Assembly (NCBI GenBank): GCA_963976055.1
Contig: CAXBJB010000006.1
Span: 248,001-312,000 of the forward strand
Origin: UBA1479 sp963976055
GTDB taxonomy: Bacteria; Pseudomonadota; Alphaproteobacteria; Rhodospirillales; Casp-alpha2
Length of the DNA stretch: 64,000 nucleotides
Direction of reading: 5' to 3'
Shown: one piece after another, positions 33,701 to 41,974 of the stretch
How the letters are laid out: each line of letters begins with the position of its first letter
Position numbering within the stretch: the first letter of the stretch is position 1
Made by a program: the position numbers and the translations under genes
Notes under the pieces: model-generated
The model's database searches: none
The model's input: the letters and a program-made list of their open reading frames with translations, nothing else
What the model was told of the DNA's origin: nothing

Positions 33701-33952
33701 GGATTCCGAGCGGATTTCCTCCAGCCCCTCGATGCCCTTCAGGACTTCTTCCTGCTTGACGATGATTTCGCGCTCGACCTCGGCCGGGGCGGCGCTGGGC
33801 CAGACGGTCTCGACGCTGATGACCGGCTTGCGAATGTCCGGCGTCAGTTGGATCGGGATCGAATAGAGCGCCACGACGCCGAACAGGATCAACATCAGGA
33901 CCGCCGCCATGACGGCGATGGGTCGCTGGATGGATAACCGGATCAGGTCCAT
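30749..33952 (-). CDS. RND efflux permease (HAE1/AcrB family)
   Basis: A 1067-residue inner-membrane proton-driven exporter. It begins MDLIRLSIQRPIAVMAAVLM, the standard cytoplasmic helix plus TM1. The two periplasmic porter halves are separated by TM2-TM7, and TM4 carries GMVVDAAIVVLEN. In AcrB the matching site is VDDAI; here the first Asp is kept and the second is Ala, as in many HAE1 members. The second repeat ends with PIFMSTLTSVFGMMPLVVFP. ATG at 33952 has GGAGG about ten bases upstream. Transcribed after the adaptor gene, 19 bases apart. Its substrate is unknown. Confidence 0.94.
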   Translation of the reverse strand: MDLIRLSIQRPIAVMAAVLMLILFGVVALYSIPIQLTPDIRKPVISVETVWPSAAPAEVEREIIVKQEEVLKGIEGLEEIRSESQDGRGRINLEFAIGTNMDKALLLASNRLDRVNGYPEEADEPSIQTASAEDNPIAWFVIIRKPGNNGEIHRFGDFAEEVIQDRIERVAGVARVNLYGAARKEMTIFVEPGRMARYGLTVTDVVDKLRAANSSVSAGDVDEGKRRYVVRTEGEFQRLEDVSGVILRSDRDPTTGRFARVTVGDIATVAWDTSKPTERIRFNGQPAMAFNAVREGGANVIEVMRGIREAVKELNEYALPSQALELRQVYDETIYINSSIDLVQQNILVGGALAAVMLLLFLRSGGATLIVSMAIPVSVIGAFVAMAAMGRSLNVISLAGIAFAVGMVVDAAIVVLENIFRHRELGRSRAEAAYRGAKQVWVAVLVSALTTVMVFIPVLVMDLEAGQLFRDIAVALSVSVLISLLVAVTLIPALANRILGSPGEDSIVRRHIPVIDDFAALFMKTLMGLTKWVTASRLRSVVMVTVLCGVCTGVTWLLLPKLEYLPSGNRNLIIGFIVPPPGYNLDTMEQIARGYEKEVFPLLAEVSGPEPDAQGRPKLNRFFFVTFRGRTILGAAAHDPARVKDLIPILSEAAFKEPGTLGQITQRSLFGRGVTGTRAIDLNILGPDLEPLMETALKTFVRVNQEFPREQGNQVRPQPELVLGAPELRIRPNRVKLADNGVTARQLSDTIDAFNDGLRIAEITVGNKLVDLMIKGPLDQVTETQGISTLPVVTSAGLIIPASSLADIEMTTGPTQINHFERQRAVTLSILPRDDVPLEQALDIIKTKIIDPMYAEGLPPGMSLRITGTADKLNLTWQAMKLDLGIAVIIVYLVMAVLFESFLYPLIIMLSVPLATAGGVVGLSLLNMFTFQPLDMLTLLGFVILIGIVVNNAILLVHQTLVHVREDGMTPAEAIREATSNRIRPIFMSTLTSVFGMMPLVVFPGAGSELYRGLGSVVLGGLSLSALLTLAIIPPLLTLVIGVGEKRGKSPTGHGANAADADPQAAE

Positions 33953-33971
33953 GGGGCGGCGCCTCCGGGCC

Positions 33972-35144
33972 TCAGGTCTTTGGCTTGGGGGCCGAGGCCG
34001 CATCGGCGGCGGGGGCGGTCTCGTCGGCGGCCGGCGGCGGGGTGAACAAGATGTCCTGTCCGGGGCGCAGGCGTTCGTTGCCGCGCACGACCACCAGATC
34101 ACCGGCGGCCAGGCCGCCCTCGACGATCAGGCGACTGCCCATGGCCTCGCCCAGGCGTACCGGGCGGACCAAGGCCTTGCCGCCTTCGTGCAGGAACACG
34201 ATGGTCTTGCCCAGGCGGTTGAGGATGGCGTCCTTGTGCACGGTCAGAACCGAGGCCGCGCGCGCGGCGGGAATGCTGAGCGTCACGCTCTGGTTCGCGG
34301 CGATGCCGGTTCCGTCGGCGGGGGCATCAAGCCGGAAGCGCACCGTGCGGGTGCGGGTCTGCGGGTTTTCGTCGGGCACGACGGCGCGCACGGTCGCCTG
34401 AATCTTTATGGCGGCGGACACCGTGGCGGTGACCTTCGCCCCCGGCACGAGGCCGCCCACGTTGCGCCCCGGAACATCGGCCTCGATCTCCAGGTCCGTG
34501 TCGTTGATCAGGGTGATCAGGGGATCTCCCAGGTTGACGAAGGCGCCGGCTTCCGTGTGGCGGCGTGACACGACGCCGCCGTAAGGGGCGACGACATCGG
34601 CATAGGACAAGGCGATTTCGGCCAGTTTCAGGCTCGCCTTGGCGCTGGCCATCTGCGCGCCGGCGACGGCGATCTCGGCCCTGGCGACGGCGACTTCCTG
34701 AAGCTTGTCGTCAAGCCGGGCCTGCGAGAACGCGGCCGATTTGCGCAGGCCTTCCAGGCGCGACAGTTCCTGCTGGCGCAGCTTCAGGGTTTCCCGGGCC
34801 GTTTCCAGGGCGGCCTGGAAACGGTTCAATTCGGCCGCCTTCAATTCCTGTTCCCATTTCAGGCTGTCCTTGATCAGCACGGCTAGGACGTCGCCCTTGG
34901 CCACCCGGTCGCCGACATCGACCTTGAATTCGGCGACGGGGCCGCTGATTCGCGCCGCGACGGGGCCGGCCTGGCGGGCGATGAAGCGGCCGATCACCGG
35001 CACGTTCTGATGCGAAGCTTCGGTAATCACGCGGTCGACGACGACGGGCGCGGCCTGCGGCGCCTGCGCCTGGGCGGCCGTCAGGGACATCAAGGCGGCG
35101 GCGATTGTCGATAGGGCGAAGGCGGTGGGCCGGGCTACGGACAT
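33972..35144 (-). CDS. RND efflux periplasmic adaptor (HlyD/AcrA type)
   Basis: A 390-residue membrane-fusion protein. A signal peptide (FALSTIAAALMSLTAAQAQA) precedes the lipoyl half ISGPVAEFKVDVGDRVAKGD. A helical hairpin of about 80 residues (LNRFQAALETARETLKLRQQ...) follows, then the second lipoyl half YADVVAPYGGVVSRRHTEAG, a beta-barrel and a C-terminal Ala/Pro tail. No lipobox is visible. ATG 35144 is preceded by AGAGGAA; TTG at 35147 is possible. First gene of the adaptor-permease operon; no outer-membrane channel gene is adjacent, so TolC must be encoded elsewhere. Confidence 0.92.
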   Translation of the reverse strand: MSVARPTAFALSTIAAALMSLTAAQAQAPQAAPVVVDRVITEASHQNVPVIGRFIARQAGPVAARISGPVAEFKVDVGDRVAKGDVLAVLIKDSLKWEQELKAAELNRFQAALETARETLKLRQQELSRLEGLRKSAAFSQARLDDKLQEVAVARAEIAVAGAQMASAKASLKLAEIALSYADVVAPYGGVVSRRHTEAGAFVNLGDPLITLINDTDLEIEADVPGRNVGGLVPGAKVTATVSAAIKIQATVRAVVPDENPQTRTRTVRFRLDAPADGTGIAANQSVTLSIPAARAASVLTVHKDAILNRLGKTIVFLHEGGKALVRPVRLGEAMGSRLIVEGGLAAGDLVVVRGNERLRPGQDILFTPPPAADETAPAADAASAPKPKT

Positions 35145-35336
35145 CAAGGGGAGTTCCTCTGGTTCAGGCCCGAATTCGGGCCCGGGCCTGCGGCGGGCTT
35201 CAGTTTAGGCAGGGGACTCGCGCCCCGCAATCAGTATTGCAAGCAAATTTGCACGTAAATCCCCATCAAGGCGGCCTATTTGCACATGGCGAAAAGGCGG
35301 TTGGCAAGGGGCTGGGCTTCTTCCAATATATTTGCC

Positions 35337-36725
35337 ATGCCAATGCTGACCGCTCCGCGCGCCCTCCTTCCCATTCATGGGCCGACCGTCCGATTGCCCC
35401 GCGTTTGTCGGCTTTTGGCGGGCTGCTTCGCGGTGCTGTTGGCCGCGGCGATACCCGGCGGTGCGCGCGCCGACCTGATCGGCCACGGCGGCATGGTGCG
35501 GGCGGTCGACGTCTCACCGGACGGCCATTGGGTCGTCACGGCGAGTTTCGATTTCACAGCGCGGCTGTGGGATTTCGGAACGCAAGCGGAAGTCGCGGTT
35601 CTTGACGCCCACGAAGGGCCGGTGACCGGCGCCGTGTTCGCGCCCGACGGCAAGCATGTCGTGACCACCAGCGACGACAAGACGGCGATCATCTGGGACG
35701 TGCCCTCGGGCAAACTGGTCCGGCGCCTGACCGGACACGGCCACAAGGTCATGGCGGCGGCCGTGTCGCCCGATGGCAAACAGGTCGCCACCGGATCCTG
35801 GGACAAGACTCTGCGTATCTGGGATATGACGACGGGTGAGGCGGTCCGCGAGATCGCGCATTCCGCGCCGATCAACGATGTCGCCTTCGTCAACGGCGGC
35901 GCGTGGGTTGCCGCCGGCGGACACGACGGCAAGGTCGGGATGTGGTCGATCGCCGACGGCCGCCTGCAAGGCGTTCTTGAAGGCCATCGCCAGGGCATTA
36001 CGAAAATGAACGCGTTACCTGGGGGTAAGCGCCTGTTGACGGCCAGCATCGACCGCACGCTGCGTCTGTGGGACGTCGCGACGGGCGAGACCGTTTCCGT
36101 GCTTACCCATAGCGAAGACCGCACCGGACAGGTCTATGCCGCCGCCGTGTCGCCGGACGGGCGGCGCGCCCTGTCGGCGGGGCGGGACGGGCGCCTGGTG
36201 GAATGGGATCTCGCGACGGGGGCAATTCTAGTGACCATTCCCGCCCATGACAAAATCATCTGGGCCGCCCGTTTCACGCCGGACGGACGCTTTGCGCTGA
36301 CCGCCAGCGCCGATGAAAGCACCGCCGTGTGGCATTTGGAAACGGGGGACCGCATCGGTCTTCGGGCCGGCGACAAGACCGGCAAGCAACCCTGGTTGTC
36401 GAGCGATCATCCCGGGGCCCGGCTGTTCACCAAATGCGCCAACTGCCACGCCCTGAACGCCAAGGCGGCGATGCGGTCGGGCCCGCATTTCGAGGGGTTG
36501 TGGGGCCGCCCGGTCGGTGCGGTCGAGGGCTACAACTATTCCGGCGCACTTAGAAACAAGTCCTTTACTTGGAACGAAAAAACCCTATTTGATCTGTTCT
36601 ATCAGGGGCCTGACAAATTTTTGCCGGGCACCAAGATGCCGGTGCAGCAGGTGCCGGACAAGGAACAGCTTGCCAATCTCGTGGACTATCTCCGGGTTCT
36701 GACGACAGGCGGGGCGAAACAGTGA
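35337..36725 (+). CDS. WD40 beta-propeller fused to a c-type cytochrome domain
   Basis: A 462-residue exported fusion. A signal peptide (VCRLLAGCFAVLLAAAIPGG-ARAD) is followed by about seven WD40 blades, each with a DG-D/S-x-TARLWD style end (FTARLWDF, TAIIWDVP, TLRIWDMT, TLRLWDVA, STAVWHLE). The last 100 residues are a class I cytochrome: CANCH at 367-371 and the distal Met in GTKMP (Met434). Both haem ligands are intact. The two-domain arrangement suggests an electron-transfer or docking protein of the periplasm. The start could also be ATG 35343 or 35286. No close partner gene; the RND adaptor is divergent. Confidence 0.85.
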   Translation: MPMLTAPRALLPIHGPTVRLPRVCRLLAGCFAVLLAAAIPGGARADLIGHGGMVRAVDVSPDGHWVVTASFDFTARLWDFGTQAEVAVLDAHEGPVTGAVFAPDGKHVVTTSDDKTAIIWDVPSGKLVRRLTGHGHKVMAAAVSPDGKQVATGSWDKTLRIWDMTTGEAVREIAHSAPINDVAFVNGGAWVAAGGHDGKVGMWSIADGRLQGVLEGHRQGITKMNALPGGKRLLTASIDRTLRLWDVATGETVSVLTHSEDRTGQVYAAAVSPDGRRALSAGRDGRLVEWDLATGAILVTIPAHDKIIWAARFTPDGRFALTASADESTAVWHLETGDRIGLRAGDKTGKQPWLSSDHPGARLFTKCANCHALNAKAAMRSGPHFEGLWGRPVGAVEGYNYSGALRNKSFTWNEKTLFDLFYQGPDKFLPGTKMPVQQVPDKEQLANLVDYLRVLTTGGAKQ

Positions 36726-36771
36726 CGCGAACCCGTGCCGAGGGAAGCACCGGGAGAAAGGAACGACGCCG

Positions 36772-37701
36772 ATGACGACGCACCTCTATTTCCATCAGGC
36801 CTGCGTGGAGCATGACCCGGGGCGCGGCCATCCGGAGTGTCCGGAGCGCCTGCGCGCGGTCATGCAGGCCCTGGAGACGGAACCCTTCGCCGATCTGCTG
36901 CGTCTTGAAGCGCCGATGATCGACCTGGATGTGGTCGAAAACACCCACGGACACGACTACGTGGAAACGGTGATGGACAACGTGCCGACGGAAGGGCGCG
37001 TCTATCTGGACCCGGACACCAGCATGTCGCCGAAATCGGCGGAAGCGGCACTGCGCGCCGCAGGCGGCGCCTGTTCCGCGGTCGACGCCGTCCTCAGTGG
37101 CGAGGCGCGCAATGCCTTTTGCGCCGTGCGCCCGCCGGGCCATCACGCGGAATCGTCCCAGGCCATGGGGTTTTGTCTGTTCAATACGGTCGCCATCGCC
37201 GCCCGCCATGCGCGCAAGACCGAGGGCATCAAGAAGGTTGCCGTGGTCGATTTCGATGTACACCACGGCAACGGCACGCAGCATTCGTTCCAGAACGATC
37301 CCAACCTGTTCTATGCGTCGTCCCATCAATGGCCCGCCTATCCGGGCACGGGGATGGTTCAGGACACGGGCGTGGCGGACAACATCTGCAATCTGCCGCT
37401 CAATCCGGGCGACGGCACGGATCCCTTCCGCCGGGGCTACCGCGACCGCATCCTGCCGGCCCTGCGCAATTTCAACCCCGACCTTCTGATCATTTCCGCC
37501 GGATTCGACGCCCATGCGCGCGATCCCCTGGCGTCGCTCATGCTGACGACCGAGGATTTCGTCTGGGTCACGGTCGAGCTTTTGCGCGTCGCTCGCGACT
37601 GTTGCGACAATCGGGTGGTGTCCTGTCTTGAAGGGGGGTATGACCTGAACGCCCTGGCGGAAAGCAGTGCCGGGCATGTTCGCGCCCTGATGACGCAATA
37701 A
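36772..37701 (+). CDS. Histone deacetylase family protein (HDAC-like amidohydrolase)
   Basis: A 309-residue arginase-fold zinc hydrolase. The active site is complete: RPPGHHAE (two His), DFDVHHGNGTQ (Asp and His zinc ligands), the Asp in SAGFDAH, and a late Tyr in LEGGYDLNAL. Bacterial members deacetylate acetylpolyamines or small acetylated amides, or lysines; the natural substrate is not given by the sequence. It has AAAGGA before the ATG. It begins the run that continues with xseB, ispA, dxs and tlyA. Confidence 0.93.
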   Translation: MTTHLYFHQACVEHDPGRGHPECPERLRAVMQALETEPFADLLRLEAPMIDLDVVENTHGHDYVETVMDNVPTEGRVYLDPDTSMSPKSAEAALRAAGGACSAVDAVLSGEARNAFCAVRPPGHHAESSQAMGFCLFNTVAIAARHARKTEGIKKVAVVDFDVHHGNGTQHSFQNDPNLFYASSHQWPAYPGTGMVQDTGVADNICNLPLNPGDGTDPFRRGYRDRILPALRNFNPDLLIISAGFDAHARDPLASLMLTTEDFVWVTVELLRVARDCCDNRVVSCLEGGYDLNALAESSAGHVRALMTQ

Positions 37702-37790
37702 ACCCCTGAATTCCGCCGCCGCTGGGGCTTCGCACTTGCGGTATGGGGAGCGGGGCCCTACACTCCTGCGCCTTGTCGATAAGGTATTCC

Positions 37791-38069
37791 ATGGCCAAGC
37801 AGAAAACCCCAGAGACCGACGCCCAGACGGAAATCCCGGCGGATGTCCGCGCGTTGAGCTTCGAGGACGCGATGAGCGAACTTGAAGACATCGTGCGCGG
37901 GCTGGAGCAGGGGGCCGGGTCTTTGGATCAGGCGATCGATTCCTATTCACGGGGCATTGCGTTGAAGACCCATTGCGAGGCCAAGCTCAAGGAAGCGCAA
38001 CTGCGCGTCGACAAGATCGTCGTCGGCAGCGGCGGCGTCCTGACCACCGAACCCGCCGATCAAGAATAA
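37791..38069 (+). CDS. xseB: Exodeoxyribonuclease VII small subunit
   Basis: A 92-residue helical protein, partner of the XseA catalytic subunit in degrading single-stranded DNA. The conserved core is LSFEDAMSELEDIVRGLEQG followed by SLDQAIDSYSRGIALKTHCE. ATG at 37791 fits the family's N-terminal length; the frame runs 16 codons further upstream. xseA is not in the window. ispA starts 30 bases later. Confidence 0.95.
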   Translation: MAKQKTPETDAQTEIPADVRALSFEDAMSELEDIVRGLEQGAGSLDQAIDSYSRGIALKTHCEAKLKEAQLRVDKIVVGSGGVLTTEPADQE

Positions 38070-38098
38070 TTCTGGAAAACCAATAAGATGCCAATAAG

Positions 38099-38998
38099 AT
38101 GAAAGATTCCGATTCGGAGTTTCAAGCCGCACTGGGCGACAACGCCAAGCAAGTGACGGACATGCTCGATGCCTTGATGCCGCTGACCGACACGCCCGAG
38201 GCACGCGTGGTCGAGGCCATGCGCTATGCCTCGCTGGCCGGCGGCAAGCGGGTTCGCCCGTTCCTGGTGACGCAGAGTGCTTCGCTGTTCGGTGTTGATC
38301 CGATCTCGGCCCTGCGCGCGGCGGCGGCGGTCGAAATGGTGCATTGCTATTCCCTGGTCCATGACGATCTGCCGGCCATGGACGACGACGACCTGCGCCG
38401 CGGCCAGCCGACCTGCCATATCAAGTTCGACGAGGCGACGGCGATCCTGGCCGGTGACGCCCTGCTGACCAAGGCCTTCGAGGTGCTGGCCGCGCCGGAA
38501 ACCCATTCCGATGCCCGGGTGCGCGCCGATCTGGTGCTGGCCCTGGCCAAGGCGGCCGGCGATCACGGCATGGTCGGCGGCCAGATGATGGACCTGTGGG
38601 CCGAGGACAACAAATTGGACGTGGCCCAGATCACCCGCCTGCAACGCATGAAGACCGGCGACCTGATTGCCGTCTCGGCCGAAGCGGGGGCGATCCTGGG
38701 CAAGGCGTCGGACGATGCCCGCACCGCCCTGCATGCCTATGCCCATGACATCGGTCTGGCGTTTCAGATCGCCGACGATTTGCTGGACGTCGAAGGCGAT
38801 GCGGCGACGGTTGGCAAGGCGACGGGCAAGGACGCCGACGCCAACAAGGCGACCTTCGTGTCCCTGCTCGGTATCGACAAGGCACGTCAGCAGGCTGACA
38901 TGCTCAGCGAGCAGGCGGCGGCACACCTTGAAATGTTCGGTGAAAAAGGCGACCTTCTAAAGCAATTGGCGCGATTCATCGTCGAACGGCGCACCTGA
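38099..38998 (+). CDS. ispA: Farnesyl diphosphate synthase
   Basis: A 299-residue polyprenyl synthase that joins DMAPP and two IPP units. The first Asp-rich motif is DDLPAMDDDDLRRG, with the bacterial FPS spacing, and the second is FQIADDLLDVEG. GGKRVRPFL and the K in YHAKTGDL-equivalent positions (RMKTGDLI) complete the substrate site. Sits between xseB and dxs, as in many alphaproteobacteria, so precursor supply and use are linked. Confidence 0.95.
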   Translation: MKDSDSEFQAALGDNAKQVTDMLDALMPLTDTPEARVVEAMRYASLAGGKRVRPFLVTQSASLFGVDPISALRAAAAVEMVHCYSLVHDDLPAMDDDDLRRGQPTCHIKFDEATAILAGDALLTKAFEVLAAPETHSDARVRADLVLALAKAAGDHGMVGGQMMDLWAEDNKLDVAQITRLQRMKTGDLIAVSAEAGAILGKASDDARTALHAYAHDIGLAFQIADDLLDVEGDAATVGKATGKDADANKATFVSLLGIDKARQQADMLSEQAAAHLEMFGEKGDLLKQLARFIVERRT

Positions 38999-39075
38999 TT
39001 CGACCGATATGACGGAAATAATTTCAACATGCGGTCCGGACCGGGCGTCCGGGCCTCAATTTGAGGGTCTGAAAC

Positions 39076-41001
39076 TTGGAACAAGAAAGCCTCACCCCGA
39101 TCCTTGACCGTGTCAGCGATCCCAAGGACATGCGGGATTTCTCGGTCGACGAGCTGAAGCAACTGGTCCGCGAACTGCGCGCCGACACGGTGCGCAGCGT
39201 GTCGATCACCGGCGGCCATCTGGGCGCGTCGCTGGGCGTGGTCGAACTGACCGCCGCGATCCACCATGTCTTCGATACACCCCACGACCGTCTGATCTGG
39301 GATGTCGGCCACCAGTGCTATCCGCACAAAATCCTGACCGGCCGCCGGGAACGCATGCACACCCTGCGTCAGGGCGGGGGCCTGTCGGGCTTCACCAAGC
39401 GCACGGAAAGCGAATACGACCCGTTCGGCGCGGCCCATAGTTCGACCTCGATCTCGGCCGGCCTGGGCATGGCCGTGGCGAGCAAGCTGGCCGGCGTGCC
39501 CAAGAACGTCATCGCCGTGATCGGCGACGGCGCCATGACCGCCGGCATGGCCTATGAAGCCATGAACAACGCTGGGTCCATGGACGCCAAGCTGATCGTC
39601 GTGCTCAACGACAACGACATGTCGATCGCGCCGCCCGTGGGCGCCTTGTCGGCGTACCTCTCGCAGTTGATTTCGTCGAAGCAGTTCCGCTCCGCCCGCC
39701 ATTTCGCCAAGGAACTTGCCAAGAAGTTCCCGCGCTCCATCGAGCAGGCGGCAGCCAAGGTCGATGAATACGCCCGCGGCATGGTGACCGGCGGCACCCT
39801 GTTCGAGGAACTGGGATTCTATTACGTCGGTCCCATCGACGGCCACAACCTGGACCATCTGCTGCCGGTTTTGAAGAACCTGCGCGACGATGCGGTGCCG
39901 GGTCCGGTCCTGCTGCACGTCGTCACGGAAAAGGGCCATGGCTACAAACCGGCCGAGGAATCCGCCGACAAGTACCATGGTGTCTCCAAGTTCGATGTCG
40001 TCACCGGCAAGCAGCACAAGGCCATCGCCAACGCGCCCAGCTATACCTCGGTGTTCGCCAAAGCCCTGATTGCCGAAGCCAAGGACGACGACAAGATCGT
40101 CGCCATCACCGCCGCCATGCCGGGCGGCACGGGCGTCGACAAGTTTTCCGAAAATTTCCCGGACCGCGCCTTCGACGTGGGCATTGCCGAACAGCACGGG
40201 GTGACCTTCGCCGCCGGCATGGCGACCGAAGGCTACAAGCCGTTCTGCGCCATTTATTCCACCTTCCTGCAGCGCGCTTACGATCAGGTCGTCCACGACG
40301 TGGCGATCCAGTCGCTGCCCGTGCGCTTCGCCATCGACCGCGCCGGTTATGTCGGTGCCGACGGCTCGACCCATTGCGGCGCCTTCGATCTGCCGTACCT
40401 CTGCACCCTGCCGGGCTTCGTCGTCATGGCACCCGCCGACGAGGCCGAACTGATGCACATGACGGCGACCGCCGCCGGCATCAACGACCGCCCGTCGGCG
40501 ATCCGCTATCCGCGCGGCGAAGGCGTCGGGGTCGAGTTGCCGGCCAAGGGCACGCCGCTTGAAATCGGCAAGGGCCGTATTGTGCGCGAAGGCACGACCA
40601 TCGCCCTTCTGTCCCTCGGCTCGCGCCTTCAGGAATGTCTGAAGGCGGCCGAAGACCTGGGCACGCGGGGCCTGTCCGTGACCGTCGCCGACGCGCGCTT
40701 CGCCAAGCCCATCGACGAGGATCTGGTGCGCAAGCTGGCCGCCAACCATGAAGTCCTGGTCACGGTCGAGGAAGGGTCCATCGGCGGCTTCTCCGCCCAG
40801 GTGCTGCAATTCATGGCCAACGACGGACTTCTGGAAAACGGCCTGAAGGTGCGCGCGGTGACCATGCCCGATGCTTTCCTGGAACAGGACAAGCCGGAAA
40901 TCCAGACCGCGCAGGCGGGCCTGGACGCCGCCGGCATCGTCGCCACGGTGCTGTCGGCCCTGGGCCGCGCGGACGAGGCGACCGAACCCGCCCGCGCTTG
41001 A
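39076..41001 (+). CDS. dxs: 1-deoxy-D-xylulose-5-phosphate synthase
   Basis: A 641-residue thiamine-diphosphate enzyme, first step of the MEP pathway: pyruvate plus glyceraldehyde 3-phosphate to DXP. TPP and magnesium binding is in VIGDGAMTAGMAYEAMNNAG, followed by the proton-relay glutamate in FDVGIAEQHGVTFAAGMA and a conserved RAGYVGADGSTHCGAFD. Start is TTG at 39076; no ATG is closer to the family N-terminus. ispA lies 77 bases upstream on the same strand. Confidence 0.96.
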   Translation: MEQESLTPILDRVSDPKDMRDFSVDELKQLVRELRADTVRSVSITGGHLGASLGVVELTAAIHHVFDTPHDRLIWDVGHQCYPHKILTGRRERMHTLRQGGGLSGFTKRTESEYDPFGAAHSSTSISAGLGMAVASKLAGVPKNVIAVIGDGAMTAGMAYEAMNNAGSMDAKLIVVLNDNDMSIAPPVGALSAYLSQLISSKQFRSARHFAKELAKKFPRSIEQAAAKVDEYARGMVTGGTLFEELGFYYVGPIDGHNLDHLLPVLKNLRDDAVPGPVLLHVVTEKGHGYKPAEESADKYHGVSKFDVVTGKQHKAIANAPSYTSVFAKALIAEAKDDDKIVAITAAMPGGTGVDKFSENFPDRAFDVGIAEQHGVTFAAGMATEGYKPFCAIYSTFLQRAYDQVVHDVAIQSLPVRFAIDRAGYVGADGSTHCGAFDLPYLCTLPGFVVMAPADEAELMHMTATAAGINDRPSAIRYPRGEGVGVELPAKGTPLEIGKGRIVREGTTIALLSLGSRLQECLKAAEDLGTRGLSVTVADARFAKPIDEDLVRKLAANHEVLVTVEEGSIGGFSAQVLQFMANDGLLENGLKVRAVTMPDAFLEQDKPEIQTAQAGLDAAGIVATVLSALGRADEATEPARA

Positions 41002-41055
41002 GGCCCATCGGCGTGGGCGTAACGCTGGCATGCCGAAACCGGAAAACAGAATTTT

Positions 41056-41118
41056 CTCACCGCCTCACCGTCTCTGTGGTTAATTGTTTTTTGAACCACG
41101 GAGCGGTGAGACAGTGAG
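41056..41118 (+). repeat. Near-perfect inverted repeat of 25-26 bases between dxs and tlyA
   Basis: The left arm (41056-41081, starting CTCACCGCCTCACCG and ending GTGGTT) matches the reverse complement of the right arm (41094-41118, starting AACCACGGAG and ending AGTGAG) with a few mismatches and one gap; loop AATTGTTTTTTG. The arms are themselves made of degenerate 7-8-base units (CTCACCGC, CTCACCGT). It lies 13 bases before the TTG of tlyA. It could attenuate tlyA or be a dispersed intergenic element. Confidence 0.6.
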
Positions 41119-41130
41119 GTTCGCTGTTTT

Positions 41131-41895
41131 TTGAGCAAGCCAATTTTGACCAAGCCAGGCAAAATCAGATTGGACCAGTTGCTGGTCGACCGCGGCCTGG
41201 CTGACAGCCGGACCAAGGCCCAGGCCCTGGTCATGGCGGGCCTCGTCTACGGCACGGACCGCCGTTTCGACAAAGCCGGCGTGCAAATCGCCGCCGACAC
41301 GGAAATCTCCGTCAAGGGCAAGGACCACCCCTGGGTGTCGCGGGGCGGGATGAAACTCGCCAAGGGCCTGGACCACTTCCGCATCGATCCCACGGGCCTG
41401 ACTTGCCTCGACCTCGGGGCCTCCACCGGCGGTTTCACGGATGTGCTGCTGGCGGGCGGCGCCGCCAAGGTCTTCGCCATCGACGTCGGCCAGGGGCAGT
41501 TGGATTGGAAACTGCGCACCGACGACCGCGTGGTGGTGCTGGAAAAAACCAACGCCCGCCACCTGACGGCGGAACAGGTGCCCGATGCCATCGACCTGAT
41601 CGTCTGCGACGTCAGCTTCATCGGCCTGGAAAAAGTCCTGCCGCCCGCCATGGCGCTGGCCAAACCGGGCGCGCATCTGGTCGCCCTCATCAAGCCGCAG
41701 TTTCAGGCCGGGCCGGGGCAGGTCGGCAAGGGCGGCGTGGTGCGCGATCCCGCGGTTCACCAGGCGGTCTGCGACGAGGTTCAAGCCTTCATCGCCGACG
41801 ACTGCGGCTGGACCGTGCTCGGCATCACGCCAAGCCCCATCAAGGGACCGGAGGGGAATGTGGAGTTTTTGATCGGGGCGGTACGGCCTGTGTGA
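41131..41895 (+). CDS. tlyA: TlyA-family rRNA 2'-O-methyltransferase
   Basis: A 254-residue RNA methyltransferase. The N-terminal S4 domain (KIRLDQLLVDRGLADSRTKAQ) binds RNA, then a SAM-binding FtsJ-like domain with LDLGASTGGFTDVLL and IVCDVSFIGLEKVLP. Mycobacterial TlyA makes 2'-O-methyl cytidines on 16S and 23S rRNA; the target here is inferred. Start is TTG at 41131, the only start consistent with the S4 domain. The 3' end abuts the AT-rich accessory gene; the next gene is convergent. Confidence 0.9.
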   Translation: MSKPILTKPGKIRLDQLLVDRGLADSRTKAQALVMAGLVYGTDRRFDKAGVQIAADTEISVKGKDHPWVSRGGMKLAKGLDHFRIDPTGLTCLDLGASTGGFTDVLLAGGAAKVFAIDVGQGQLDWKLRTDDRVVVLEKTNARHLTAEQVPDAIDLIVCDVSFIGLEKVLPPAMALAKPGAHLVALIKPQFQAGPGQVGKGGVVRDPAVHQAVCDEVQAFIADDCGWTVLGITPSPIKGPEGNVEFLIGAVRPV

Positions 41896-41974
41896 ATTTC
41901 AGGTTTACCGCTTGTCGATGGGGATGAGAAAGATTCGTATACTGTCTCCGGAATTGCGTCCCCCGAATTTTGCA

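Noticed and set aside
32420..33937. 505-codon plus-strand frame within the RND permease
   Set aside because: Composition is dominated by Asp, Gly, His and Gln in the pattern of antisense translation; the permease is certain.
38887..41031. 714-codon open frame on the minus strand opposite dxs
   Set aside because: It is an antisense shadow with His/Gly/Arg-rich composition; dxs motifs are complete on the other strand.
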